In this document: positions 37,578 to 45,452 of the stretch, piece after piece
Position numbering within the stretch: position 1 is the stretch's first letter
How the letters are laid out: each line of letters begins with the position of its first letter
NCBI GenBank assembly: GCA_035566435.1
Contig: DATMRF010000117.1
Coordinates: forward strand, 1-64,000
Origin: DATMRF01 sp035566435
GTDB lineage: Bacteria > Verrucomicrobiota > Verrucomicrobiia > Limisphaerales > UBA8199
DNA length: 64,000 bases
Reading direction: 5' to 3'
The notes under the pieces: generated by a model
Told to the model about the DNA's origin: nothing
What the model saw: only the letters and a program-made list of their open reading frames with translations
Database searches by the model: none
Position numbers and translations under genes: made by a program

Positions 37578-38678
37578 TTATTTCTCGCCGGCCGCCCCGT
37601 TCGGTTGGGCGTTGCGTTTGACCATGATGGCATCGACGATTTTTTTCGCGAGGTCGGGCTTTTCCGAGAGAGCCTTTTGGGCTGCTTCTTTGCCCTGCCC
37701 GATTAACTCACCTTCGAATTGCAGCCAGGCGCCTTTTTTATCGACCACTCCGGTATCGATGCCGACGTCGAGGATGCTGCCCTCCTTGTTGATGCCGTGG
37801 TTGTAAAGGATATCAAACTCGGCTTCGGCAAAGGGAGGGGCGACTTTGTTTTTGACGATTTTGACTTTGACATGGTTGCCGACCGCGTTACCGGCGGCAT
37901 CTTTGAGCGTGTCTTTGCGCCGGATATCCATGCGGACGCTGGCGTAAAACTTGAGGGCTTTGCCTCCCGGGGTGGTCTCCGGGTTGCCGAACATGACGCC
38001 AACCTTTTCACGCATTTGGTTGGTGAAGACGCAGGTGGTTTTGGCGCGGGCAAGGATGGCGGTGAGCTTGCGGAGGGCCTGGCTCATGAGACGGGCCTGC
38101 ATGCCCATGGTGGCCATGCCCATTTCGCCTTCGAGTTCCGCTTTCGGCACGAGCGCGGCGACGGAATCAATGACGATGACATCAAGCGCATTGGAACGGG
38201 CGAGCGTTTCGCAAATGGTCAGGGCCTCCTCGCCGCTGTCGGGTTGCGAGACCAAGAGATCATCAAGGTTCACTCCCAGGCGTTTGGCGTAACCCGGGTC
38301 GAGGGCGTGTTCGGCATCGATGAAGGCGGCGAGGCCGCCGGACTTCTGGGCGTTGGCGATAACATGGAGCATCAGCGTGGTCTTGCCGGAGGATTCGGGG
38401 CCGAAAATCTCGACGACCCGGCCGCGGGGGATGCCGCCGACGCCGAGCGCGAGGTCAACAGAAAGGGCGCCGGTAGGGATGACCTCGATTTGCTTGAGGG
38501 CACGGGCGTCGCCCAGGCGCATAATGCTGCCTTCGCCATAGGTCTTGGTGATCATCGAGATGGCGGCATCCAACTCGCGCTGGCGGTTCGCGGCCACCTT
38601 GGCGGCTTCGGCTGCTTTCGCCTCGGCGGGTTTCTCGGTGTTTTTTTCAACGGGTTTTTCGGCGATCTTGGGAGGCAT
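37578..38678 (-). CDS. recA: Recombinase RecA
   Basis: 366 residues from ATG 38678. All RecA signatures are present: Walker A GPESSGKTT, the AAFIDAEHALDP segment, VIVIDSVAALVPKAELEGEM, LMSQALRKLTA, CVFTNQMREKVGVMFGNPET and the DNA-binding loop region, then the C-terminal domain. The N-terminus carries an extra stretch of about 25 residues rich in Lys, Glu and Ala (KIAEKPVEKNTEKPAEAKAA). RecA drives homologous recombination and SOS induction. A strong promoter is visible at 38724-38752. Confidence 0.97.
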   Translation of the reverse strand: MPPKIAEKPVEKNTEKPAEAKAAEAAKVAANRQRELDAAISMITKTYGEGSIMRLGDARALKQIEVIPTGALSVDLALGVGGIPRGRVVEIFGPESSGKTTLMLHVIANAQKSGGLAAFIDAEHALDPGYAKRLGVNLDDLLVSQPDSGEEALTICETLARSNALDVIVIDSVAALVPKAELEGEMGMATMGMQARLMSQALRKLTAILARAKTTCVFTNQMREKVGVMFGNPETTPGGKALKFYASVRMDIRRKDTLKDAAGNAVGNHVKVKIVKNKVAPPFAEAEFDILYNHGINKEGSILDVGIDTGVVDKKGAWLQFEGELIGQGKEAAQKALSEKPDLAKKIVDAIMVKRNAQPNGAAGEK

Positions 38679-38723
38679 ATGCAATATAGGTCCGATTCGA
38701 ATTCTTAACTGAGCACGGTGATT

Positions 38724-38752
38724 GATATAGAAAACTCCGGAGCAGTTGTCAA
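38724..38752 (-). promoter_or_regulatory. Sigma-70-type promoter of recA
   Basis: On the minus strand TTGACA (38752-38747) and TATATC (38729-38724) are separated by exactly 17 bases, about 46 bases upstream of the recA ATG. No LexA box of the E. coli or Gram-positive type is evident. Confidence 0.65.
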
Positions 38753-38761
38753 GCCACAGCG

Positions 38762-39808
38762 CTATTTGCTCCGGTGGGCGACATTGGCTCCTTCGCCAAC
38801 CGACCAGGTCAGGCGATCAGGTTTGCCCTGCGCGCCCGCCGGAAACTCAATCTGTACATCGGTTGTTTTGGCGAAGAATTTGGTCGGCGACTCGGCGAAA
38901 AGCACGAATTTAACGCCGCCGAGCTTCGCAGAAAGCTGGCTGCCTTCACGAGTGACTTCGATTTGGTCGTGGGTGATTTCATCTCGCTCGTATGTGCCGG
39001 TGTAGGTGTCGAGCAGCGAGTTTGGCAGGGTGAATTCTCTCCTGCCAGGCATGCCCAACTCGCGAAGCCAGATATTACGGAAGCGGACGGGATTGCCGTG
39101 GTCCTGAAGAGAAATGGGCTGTTTTTCCGGGTGGGCCTGATAGGGCGCGCGCTCCAGCCAACTGGTGGGACCGACCAGAGCGACGTTGTTTTGGACCAGG
39201 ACCCCATTTTGAAAGACGGTCAGGCGCACCGGCGAAAGCAGCTTGCCCTCGGCATCGAAGCGCGGCGCGGTGTAGATAATGTCATAGGTCTGCCACTGAC
39301 CGGGCGGGCGGCAGACGTTTACGAGTGGCGGGTATTGGCCGTAAATGGCGGAGGTCGAACCGTCGGCGTAGGTTTTATTGCCGTAGCAATCGAGCACCTG
39401 GACTTCGTAGCGGTCGAGTCCGAAAAAGACGCCGCTGTTGCCCCGGCCCTGACCCTCGCCCTGGGCCGGCACCGGCGCAGCCCACTCGACGTGAAGCTGA
39501 CAATCACCAAAGTTTTGGAGCGTCCGGACGTAGCCGCTGCCCTTGACGCACTCCATGTAGCTATCGCGCGAGATCCACCTGGTAGGCGTGCCGTCCATGC
39601 TTGCCCATTGGGACAGGTCTTTGCCATCGAAGAGCACGATGGCATCGGAAGGCGGCTTGCCGGCTTCGCCGGGTGTGACTACCGACGGTTGCGGCCGGGC
39701 GCGGTCATGGTCGAGCCAATTAGGGTCGGGCTGGGCGAGGCAGGTGACCGGCAACACCCAAAGCAGAGCGGCACAGGAAGGCAGGCAGAGTAATCTCTCG
39801 GAAGTCAT
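38762..39808 (-). CDS. DUF1080 (3-keto-disaccharide hydrolase) protein, exported
   Basis: 348 residues with a signal peptide (SERLLCLPSCAALLWVLPVT). The DUF1080 concanavalin-like domain is clear: AIVLFDGKDLSQWASMDGTP, FGDCQLHVEWAAP, GRGNSGVFFGLDRYEVQVLD, GQWQTYDIIYTAPRFDAEGK and VRFRNIWLREL. The family includes enzymes that cut 3-keto-disaccharides. A C-terminal beta domain of about 90 residues (SLLDTYTGTYERDEITHDQI) is added. It follows a Gfo/Idh/MocA oxidoreductase and a sugar isomerase on the same strand, the usual partners of 3-keto-glycoside breakdown. Confidence 0.88.
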   Translation of the reverse strand: MTSERLLCLPSCAALLWVLPVTCLAQPDPNWLDHDRARPQPSVVTPGEAGKPPSDAIVLFDGKDLSQWASMDGTPTRWISRDSYMECVKGSGYVRTLQNFGDCQLHVEWAAPVPAQGEGQGRGNSGVFFGLDRYEVQVLDCYGNKTYADGSTSAIYGQYPPLVNVCRPPGQWQTYDIIYTAPRFDAEGKLLSPVRLTVFQNGVLVQNNVALVGPTSWLERAPYQAHPEKQPISLQDHGNPVRFRNIWLRELGMPGRREFTLPNSLLDTYTGTYERDEITHDQIEVTREGSQLSAKLGGVKFVLFAESPTKFFAKTTDVQIEFPAGAQGKPDRLTWSVGEGANVAHRSK

Positions 39809-39946
39809 GGGTCAATGTTGATTTGTACGGACAACCGCAGGCTATATAACAACTTCGCGGGCCAAGGAAAGCACTCTTTCGATTTTTGATTTTTGATTGG
39901 GGAGCGAGAGGCACAGGCCGGAATCTTACCTGGGTGCCGGCTGTGA

Positions 39947-40996
39947 TCAGAGGGCAACGATGTTGCCGGTCTTGATGGATTTTTCCTCCGCCTCGCAAAT
40001 TTGTAGCGCGAGGAAGCCGTCCTGACCGGTGACCACCGTTGGCGATTTACCATCCAGGGCGCATTGGACCGCATAGCGGACCTCCTCACCGTACCCGTCG
40101 GGCCCATCGTAGGTCGCTACGCGGGGAGCTTGTCCCTGCTCGGTGATTTGCATGGCGTCGGCGCCACGGGCCAAATCGAAATCGAGGGTAGCCCGCTCGC
40201 ACAGGAGGGTGTAGGCCATGTTGAAGCCAGCGGCTAACAGCCAGCCGCCTTCGGCATAAACGGCCGGCCCGCCGGGATAGACGTATTGGGTGACCACATG
40301 GTCCACCGAGCCGTCCGGAGCGGTCACGCCGGTAGAAAAGAGACTAGCGGGCGGCCCGAAGAGGAACTGAACGAAATCGACATCGTGGATGTGCAGGTCG
40401 AAAAGCGCGCCACCGATGCTGGCGGCGCCGGCATAGGTCCCCTGCTTGCTCCACGTCGGCATGGCCGATAATCGCCGGAACCGCGCCGCGAGGACTTTGC
40501 CGTAACGCTGGTCGGCGACCACTTGCTTCAACCAGCTCCAGCCGGGCCAGAAACGCATGCACATCGCCGGCATGAGGAAACCCGGCGAAGCTTTTTGGGC
40601 GGCAAGAATTTCACGGGCCGCAGCGGAAGTGCGGGCGAGCGGCTTTTCGCACAGGACATTTTTGCCGGCCTTGAGGGCAGCGATGGCCTGTTCGGGGTGC
40701 AAGGGTGTCGGCGTGCAAAGATCGACAAGCTGAACTTCGGGGTCAGCCAGCACTTCTTCGAGTTTGCGAAAAACCTTAACCTGCGGACCCAGGTTGATGT
40801 CGTCGGATTTTTTGATATTGCCGGCGACACCCTGGAGAATGCCATTGACGGGGAGGCGGACGGCGTCGCATACCGCGACGATGCGCGCCGCGGGCACCTG
40901 CTGGTAGGCCCGCAGATGGGTAACGCCCATGAAGCCGAGGCCAACCACAGCGACATTCACTTTGCCATTTGAAGTTTGGGAATTCGATTGTGCCAT
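39947..40996 (-). CDS. Gfo/Idh/MocA family oxidoreductase
   Basis: 349 residues from ATG 40996, with GAGG seven bases upstream. The Rossmann glycines (VAVVGLGFMGVTHLRAY), the CTPTPLHPEQAIAALKAGKN segment and the ENVLCEKPLA-type motif (here NVLCEKPLARTSAAAREIL) define the family; the C-terminal domain is complete, ending LQICEAEEKSIKTG. These NAD(P)-dependent enzymes oxidise sugar hydroxyls. The neighbours (sugar isomerase upstream by 46 bases, DUF1080 downstream) suggest oxidation of a glycoside at C3. Confidence 0.92.
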   Translation of the reverse strand: MAQSNSQTSNGKVNVAVVGLGFMGVTHLRAYQQVPAARIVAVCDAVRLPVNGILQGVAGNIKKSDDINLGPQVKVFRKLEEVLADPEVQLVDLCTPTPLHPEQAIAALKAGKNVLCEKPLARTSAAAREILAAQKASPGFLMPAMCMRFWPGWSWLKQVVADQRYGKVLAARFRRLSAMPTWSKQGTYAGAASIGGALFDLHIHDVDFVQFLFGPPASLFSTGVTAPDGSVDHVVTQYVYPGGPAVYAEGGWLLAAGFNMAYTLLCERATLDFDLARGADAMQITEQGQAPRVATYDGPDGYGEEVRYAVQCALDGKSPTVVTGQDGFLALQICEAEEKSIKTGNIVAL

Positions 40997-41042
40997 AAAG
41001 TCCTCGAGCTGAGTGTTTGGAGGGCGGAACCGCGGCGTGCTG

Positions 41043-41870
41043 TTAGCCAATGCACTTTTTCACGACTTCGCATGCGGTCCGGATATCGTCCAGCCGCCGG
41101 CCGCCGGCTTCACGCTCGATAACCAAATCGCCGGTGTAACTCAATTGTTTGAGCGTCGCAAAAAAGGCGGGCCAATCCACCTCGCCGGTGCCGGCCGGGA
41201 CCTCCTGGCCCCACGTGCCGGGCTTTTGGGTGCGGATGGCATCCTTTATGTGAACCTGCCGGATCCACGGACCTAGTATCCGCAGGGCCTCGATCGGATT
41301 GCCTTTGTCGTATAGCAGCATGTTGGCGGGATCGAAATTGACCCCCACATTCCCGCGATTGAGCTTTTTCAGGAGTTGCACCAGCACCGGCGCAGTCTCC
41401 TGGCCCGTTTCAAACGCGAGCACCATGTTGGCGGCGCGGAAAGTGTCTGCCACTTCAGCGAGGCGGCTGAGCATCCTGGCGAAATCAGGATCGGTTTCTT
41501 CGTGCGGGACAAACCCGGCATGGAAAGTGACCAGGTTCAAACCGAGTTGGCGGGCCAAGGGGACCGTCGCCCGGATGTTCGCGCGGTTCGCTTCCCACGT
41601 GTGGTCGGGCGCAATGCCGCCGGTAGCGCGGATGGAATCCAGGGTCGAATAATCCTCGCCTTCGCAGCCGAACATGCCGGAGACAATAGTGATGTTGTTT
41701 TGTTTGAAGAGATTCGCGGTCTGGCCCCAGACTGCCGGGTCTTTACGGAGCGGGTCGAGCGCCAGTTGCACGCGCCGGAGGCCGGTCGCCTGGAGTTTGG
41801 TGATGAGGTCTTGCGGGCTGGTGGGCTGCAAGGACCAGGAGCAGACAGCAAGCGAAGGATGAGGGGTCAT
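41043..41870 (-). CDS. Sugar phosphate isomerase/epimerase, xylose isomerase-like TIM barrel
   Basis: 275 residues, cytoplasmic (no signal). AP-endonuclease-2/xylose-isomerase-like motifs: LVTFHAGFVPHEE, MVLAFETGQETAPVLVQLL, NVGVNFDPANMLLYDKGNPI (metal ligands), IRQVHIKDAI and LVIEREAGGRRLDDI. Members isomerise or epimerise sugars and keto-sugars. First gene of the three-gene set with the oxidoreductase and DUF1080 protein. Confidence 0.9.
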   Translation of the reverse strand: MTPHPSLAVCSWSLQPTSPQDLITKLQATGLRRVQLALDPLRKDPAVWGQTANLFKQNNITIVSGMFGCEGEDYSTLDSIRATGGIAPDHTWEANRANIRATVPLARQLGLNLVTFHAGFVPHEETDPDFARMLSRLAEVADTFRAANMVLAFETGQETAPVLVQLLKKLNRGNVGVNFDPANMLLYDKGNPIEALRILGPWIRQVHIKDAIRTQKPGTWGQEVPAGTGEVDWPAFFATLKQLSYTGDLVIEREAGGRRLDDIRTACEVVKKCIG

Positions 41871-41896
41871 GTTTGCAGGGTGAGGACGGCAGGAAT

Positions 41897-41917
41897 GATG
41901 CGTGATGCGTGATCCGC
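41897..41917 (+). repeat. Heptad words GATGCGT
   Basis: GATGCGT, GATGCGT and GATCCGC in direct succession, just upstream of the sugar isomerase start codon on the other strand. Confidence 0.4.
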
Positions 41918-41926
41918 CTTCGCCAA

Positions 41927-42037
41927 GGAGGCCGTGTGAAAACTCTGAAAACGACCACTGGCCGGATCGTTTATCAACGAGTTACAGAAGTTTATCAATG
42001 GCTTACGCAAGCGCATTTGAGTTTTCACACAGGCTCC
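41927..42037. mobile_element. 111-bp inverted-repeat element, MITE-like
   Basis: The ends are 19-bp inverted repeats with two mismatches (inner 12 bp perfect: GTGTGAAAACTC at 41934 and GAGTTTTCACAC at 42019). The interior repeats the word GTTTATCAA twice. No coding capacity and no clear target duplication. It lies in the 500-base gap 41871-42372. Confidence 0.55.
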
Positions 42038-42258
42038 AAGGCTTCGGCGGACAGGTGCGCGATGCGTGAAACGTGGAGAGCGAGGCTTGAGTGGTTAAGT
42101 GCTGCGAGACCGGTAAAGTCCATCAATGAAGAATCGGCAGAAGAATTAGTGCTGGCGACACCGACCCGGCGCAGCGGGTCGCGCGCTGCCGCCAGAGCCA
42201 GCAACGGACTCAGGAGGAGCGCGCCACATATGCACAGCGGGGTCAGACGCGGAAGCAT
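42025..42258 (-). CDS. Possible small exported protein
   Basis: 77 residues from ATG 42258. The start has signal-peptide character (LPRLTPLCICGALLLSPLLA) followed by a short unassigned region. It has no clear ribosome binding site and its 3' end runs into the inverted-repeat element, so it could be the stub of a larger exported protein cut by that element. Not recognised as a family. Confidence 0.25.
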   Translation of the reverse strand: MLPRLTPLCICGALLLSPLLALAAARDPLRRVGVASTNSSADSSLMDFTGLAALNHSSLALHVSRIAHLSAEALEPV

Positions 42259-42372
42259 GGGAGTTACTCTAATTGGCGGTCCTGCGTTGAAAAGCACTAA
42301 AGTTGCCTGGGCGCACGTCACCAGCGGGTTTTTCCCTGGCGCAGGCCGTTCGCCCGCCGCAGAATTTGTTGC

Positions 42373-42774
42373 ATGAAAATCGAACATTTCGCGCTCCAGG
42401 TGCCAGACCCACGGGCCATGGCTGACTGGTATGTTAAGCACCTCGGGTTCCGGGTCGCGAGGTCGAGTGGCGAACCTTCGCACGCGCGATTCCTCATGGA
42501 GGGAGCAGGGTCGGTGATGCTGGAAATCTACCGAAACCCGCTGGCCCCGGTGCCGGATTATTCAAGCCTCCACCCGCTGCTGCTGCACCTGGCGTTCGTC
42601 TCGGAAGACCCAGCCGCCGACCGCGACCGCCTGGTCAAGGCGGGGGCAAAGGTCGCCGAGGATTTGAACACGAGCCCGGGGGGCGACCAGTTGGTCATGC
42701 TTCGGGACCCGTGGGGAATCGCGGTGCAATTGGTTAAGCGAGCGGCACCGATGCTGGAGACGCGCAGCAGGTGA
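42373..42774 (+). CDS. VOC (glyoxalase/dioxygenase fold) protein
   Basis: 133 residues, one complete VOC module: EHFALQVPDPRAMADWYVKH, VMLEIYRNPLAPVPDYSSLH, LLHLAFVSEDPAADRDRLVK and VMLRDPWGIAVQLVKR. The His near the start, a central Glu and the C-terminal half fit a metal-binding site. Family members include glyoxalase I, fosfomycin resistance proteins and epimerases; the sequence does not decide between them. Confidence 0.88.
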   Translation: MKIEHFALQVPDPRAMADWYVKHLGFRVARSSGEPSHARFLMEGAGSVMLEIYRNPLAPVPDYSSLHPLLLHLAFVSEDPAADRDRLVKAGAKVAEDLNTSPGGDQLVMLRDPWGIAVQLVKRAAPMLETRSR

Positions 42775-42793
42775 TCCGCCAGCCGGGGCCGGT

Positions 42794-43324
42794 TCAGAAT
42801 TGGTCTTCCTTTTCCTTGAAGAGGATATTGAAGGTGGTCATCGAGCCGTAGCAGCGGGTGATGTACTGTTGCATCTCGATTTTCTCGGCGTCGGCGAGTT
42901 TCTCGTGCGCATTGATCTTCTGCTCGAGCACGCGAAGCTGATTCCGCATGCCGACGACCTTGTGGAAAAACGTTTCCAGCGAGACTTCCTTAGTTTGCAG
43001 GGCCGGGTCCGATGGGTGGAGCACCACTTTGCCGCGTTGCCACCGAGGGCCGAGCTGTTCGACAACCGCGTCAGGTTTTTCAAAACCCAACTTATCGAGC
43101 GCAGCGGCGACGGTCTGCTGGATGAACTGTGCCAGCGGCACATCCAGCCCGCCGACCGCGGCATGAGCTTCGGCGGGTTCCAGGCCGCTCGGCTCGGGCG
43201 CGACCGCGCGCTTGCCGTCATCGAATTGGATCTCCGCCGTAGCTTCGGAGATGGTCTTGACCACCCCGACACCGTATTGCGGGTGGCGGACACGGAGGCC
43301 TATATGCAGCGCTTCGATTCTCAT
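42794..43324 (-). CDS. Conserved protein with N-terminal SH3/Tudor-like domain
   Basis: 176 residues. The first 40 (GLRVRHPQYGVGVVKTISEA, IQFDDGKRAV) match the small beta-barrel found at the C-terminus of UvrD/PcrA-like helicases and in DUF3553-type proteins. The rest is mainly helical with a predicted coiled coil (VVGMRNQLRVLEQKINAHEK) and a conserved-looking end (MQQYITRCYGSMTTFNILFK). No function known. Convergent with the VOC gene, 19 bases apart. Confidence 0.75.
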   Translation of the reverse strand: MRIEALHIGLRVRHPQYGVGVVKTISEATAEIQFDDGKRAVAPEPSGLEPAEAHAAVGGLDVPLAQFIQQTVAAALDKLGFEKPDAVVEQLGPRWQRGKVVLHPSDPALQTKEVSLETFFHKVVGMRNQLRVLEQKINAHEKLADAEKIEMQQYITRCYGSMTTFNILFKEKEDQF

Positions 43325-43410
43325 CCGCGAAATCTAACCATGGACAGCACGGATGACACGGATTTTTGACGGAAAGATTCGGCCCTGGTTTGCGGCCTGT
43401 TCGAGCCGCG

Positions 43411-43500
43411 TTACTCGCCGGGTTTTATCCGGAATGGGTTGTGCGGCTCGTAGGAAGCCAAACGCTCCTGCATCCGGGTGTAATGTTTTTTAGGCTCCAT
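43411..43500 (-). CDS. Possible 29-residue peptide
   Basis: Reads MEPKKHYTRMQERLASYEPH then NPFRIKPGE and a stop. The composition is protein-like and helical at the start, and the frame stays open for at least 20 codons upstream of the ATG. No ribosome binding site is visible. It sits at the edge of the repeat island and may be the C-terminal tail of a lost gene. Confidence 0.3.
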   Translation of the reverse strand: MEPKKHYTRMQERLASYEPHNPFRIKPGE

Positions 43501-43667
43501 GAATGAGGGCGGGGAGAGCGAATAACGGAAAATACCAGTTCGAGTCAAAATGCGGGAAGTGGTATTACGCGGTAGTAGCTGTGATTAGCGGGGATTTGGT
43601 GGTATTAACTGATATTCGCTCTGGAGGGCGGGCGATGTGGCGGGTTGGGATAAGCGCGCCCTAGCGC

Positions 43668-43815
43668 GCGGAGCTTCAATTTTGCTCCCGATAGCTCACG
43701 ATAGGTCCCGGTAGGTCCCGATAGGTCATGCTGCGGGAACATGCCCGCGGGAGCTATCGGGAGCTATCGGGACCACGGTTTTGGGCGAGCGGGAGCTATC
43801 GGGAGTTAGTAAAGG
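43668..43815. repeat. TCCCGATA word array, copy B
   Basis: Begins TTCAATTTTGCTCCCGATAG, continues with ten-base words (GATAGGTCCC, GGTAGGTCCC, then GGGAGCTATC twice). It aligns with the reverse complement of copy A1 at 24835-24895. Each island therefore carries the same element in opposite orientation. Confidence 0.6.
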
Positions 43816-43875
43816 CCGAAGGCTGAAGGATAAAGGATAAATTTTATTTTCTGCGCCGGGGGTGAGGTGGAGAGC

Positions 43876-43985
43876 TTTCAAAACGTGACAACGTGACAAA
43901 GCCGTATTTACCGAGGGATTCTCACTCTTGAAAACGTGACAAAGCCCACCGTGTCACGCTTTGAACCGTGACAAAGTGACAGAGA
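43876..43985. repeat. CGTGACA word cluster around a CCGTATTTACCG core
   Basis: Eight GTGACA-type words flank the core at 43902-43913 and the GATTCTCACT word at 43917-43926. The core is shared with 24510, 44110 and 44300; the flanking word is specific to this copy. Confidence 0.55.
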
Positions 43986-44035
43986 GTTCCGTCTCGAAGC
44001 GGTTTTCAATCCGCTGAAAGCGGCTAGCAGTGAAA

Positions 44036-44430
44036 GGGGGTAGAGTATTTCTTTCTTCCGGCGGGGGGGGTGATCCAGGGGTGATCCATGGTTGAAACGT
44101 TTCCACAGGCCGTGTTTACCGAGGGATTGTGCGTTTCAAAGGTTGCCGAAGGCTGATCCTTGAGGTTGGCAAGGCTGATCCTTGAAGGTTGACAGCGGAG
44201 AAACGCGCGTGATGAGGTGTGGCCGGACACGGGGTAGAATATTTTTCTTCCGGCAAGGGGTGATCCAGGGCTGATCCAGGGGTGAAACGTTTCCACAGGC
44301 CGTGTTTACCGAGTGATTGTGCGTTTCAAGGGTTGCCGAAGGCTGATCCCTGAAGGCTGAAGGGTGATCCAGGAGCCTTGTCGAAGGGTGATCTGCGAGG
44401 GCTGACAGGGGAGGAACGCGCGTGATGAGG
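44036..44430. repeat. Tandem duplication of a ~195-bp unit rich in GCTGATCC
   Basis: Unit 1 (about 44036-44230) and unit 2 (about 44231-44430) both run: GGGGTAGAxTATTT with CTTCCGG, TGATCCAGG words, GAAACGTTTC palindrome (44094, 44284), CCGTGTTTACCG (44110, 44300), GTGCGTTTCAA, GGTTGCCGAAGGCTGATCC and finally AACGCGCGTGATGAGG. In unit 1 the core is framed by TTGAAACG and CGTTTCAA. The region 43325-44717 contains no convincing gene other than the short frame at 43411. Confidence 0.7.
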
Positions 44431-44717
44431 CGAGCGAGCATCATGGCCGGGCAATTACGCCATGAGAGCGCGCAGGCCAAGGGCGAGCGGATCATTGGTG
44501 AGGAGTTGAGGCGATTAAAGTCGCAGGAGCCAGACCTCCCGGAGCTTCCCAACACCCATGATCCGTTAGGTGGGTTCCGCGAAGGGCCTGAAAAAATGAC
44601 GACAGCTTTTCCGGCGGAATCGGTGCTATCGTCGAACCCCTTTTCTTGATCCGTCCCAATGCTCGCCGTCCTGCTTCGCCTCAGCGCGCCGCAGCTCAAA
44701 CGCCTGTTTGTGCCGGA

Positions 44718-45452
44718 TTAACTGTCGCATCGGTTCCGGCCCAGCTCTCTCATGATTTCTTCCCGGGTCGTTTCAGAACTGAGACCGAGATTCCTCAGAA
44801 CACGTGCCGCCACGCCATCACCTTCCAGGAGCAAGCCCAGCAAGATATGTTCGGCCCCAACGGAGGCATGCCGGGAAGCTTTGGCTTCCCTGGCCGCAAG
44901 CCGGAGGGATTTCCTGGCACGAGGAGTGTAGGGGAGGCGGGTCAGTATTTTCTCGGACGGAAAAGTACTGACCCAATCTTCAATTTGCTTTTTGAGCACT
45001 TCGCGATCCACCCCCATCCTTTTCAAGACATTCGGAACCACCCCGTCTTCCAAGGCCAGCAGGCCAAGCAGTACGTGTTCCGTGCCGACAAAACTGTGAT
45101 GAAGCCGGGGGGCTTCCTGCCGGGCCAGTTCCAACGTCCACCGGGCGCCTGGGCTAAATGTGCTCAGGGATGGAGTTGGATCAAGAGCCCCAGCCATAAT
45201 GCCCTTGAGTTTCCTGAGCCGGGCCCACTTTTTTCCGCTGAGTTTTGCGAATTCCTGGTTGAGCAAGCTGGCTTCACCAACACGTTGCACGGCGGCCCCG
45301 AATGCCTGCTCCTCGCTTTCTCCGGACTGCACCTGCCGTCCCACGTCCTCGCGCAGATGACTTTCCAGTTCGTCCCCGACATCCGGATTCCTGACGCCGG
45401 CGGCCTGCATCTGCCGCCGCCATTCTGAGATGGCCTGTTCGAGATTAAACAT
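44718..45452 (-). CDS. Permease-prefix-like domain fused to two Clp_N repeats
   Basis: 244 residues. The first 75 (MFNLEQAISEWRRQMQAAGV, then DELESHLREDVGRQVQSGES) match the helical prefix that usually precedes FtsX/MacB-type permeases regulated by PadR. Instead of a permease, two ClpA/ClpC N-terminal repeats follow (about 98-165: ELARQEAPRLHHSFVGTEHV, LLGLLALEDG; about 172-240: RLAAREAKASRHASVGAEHI, LLGLLLEGDG). Clp_N domains bind substrates or adaptors for Clp ATPases; no ATPase is attached here. It overlaps the padR-like gene by eight bases and is surely co-expressed with it. No transmembrane helix is evident. Confidence 0.8.
   Translation of the reverse strand: MFNLEQAISEWRRQMQAAGVRNPDVGDELESHLREDVGRQVQSGESEEQAFGAAVQRVGEASLLNQEFAKLSGKKWARLRKLKGIMAGALDPTPSLSTFSPGARWTLELARQEAPRLHHSFVGTEHVLLGLLALEDGVVPNVLKRMGVDREVLKKQIEDWVSTFPSEKILTRLPYTPRARKSLRLAAREAKASRHASVGAEHILLGLLLEGDGVAARVLRNLGLSSETTREEIMRELGRNRCDS

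Noticed and set aside
43660..44430. CRISPR-like array
   Set aside because: Repeats are irregular in length and spacing, spacers are not unique, and no cas genes are near.
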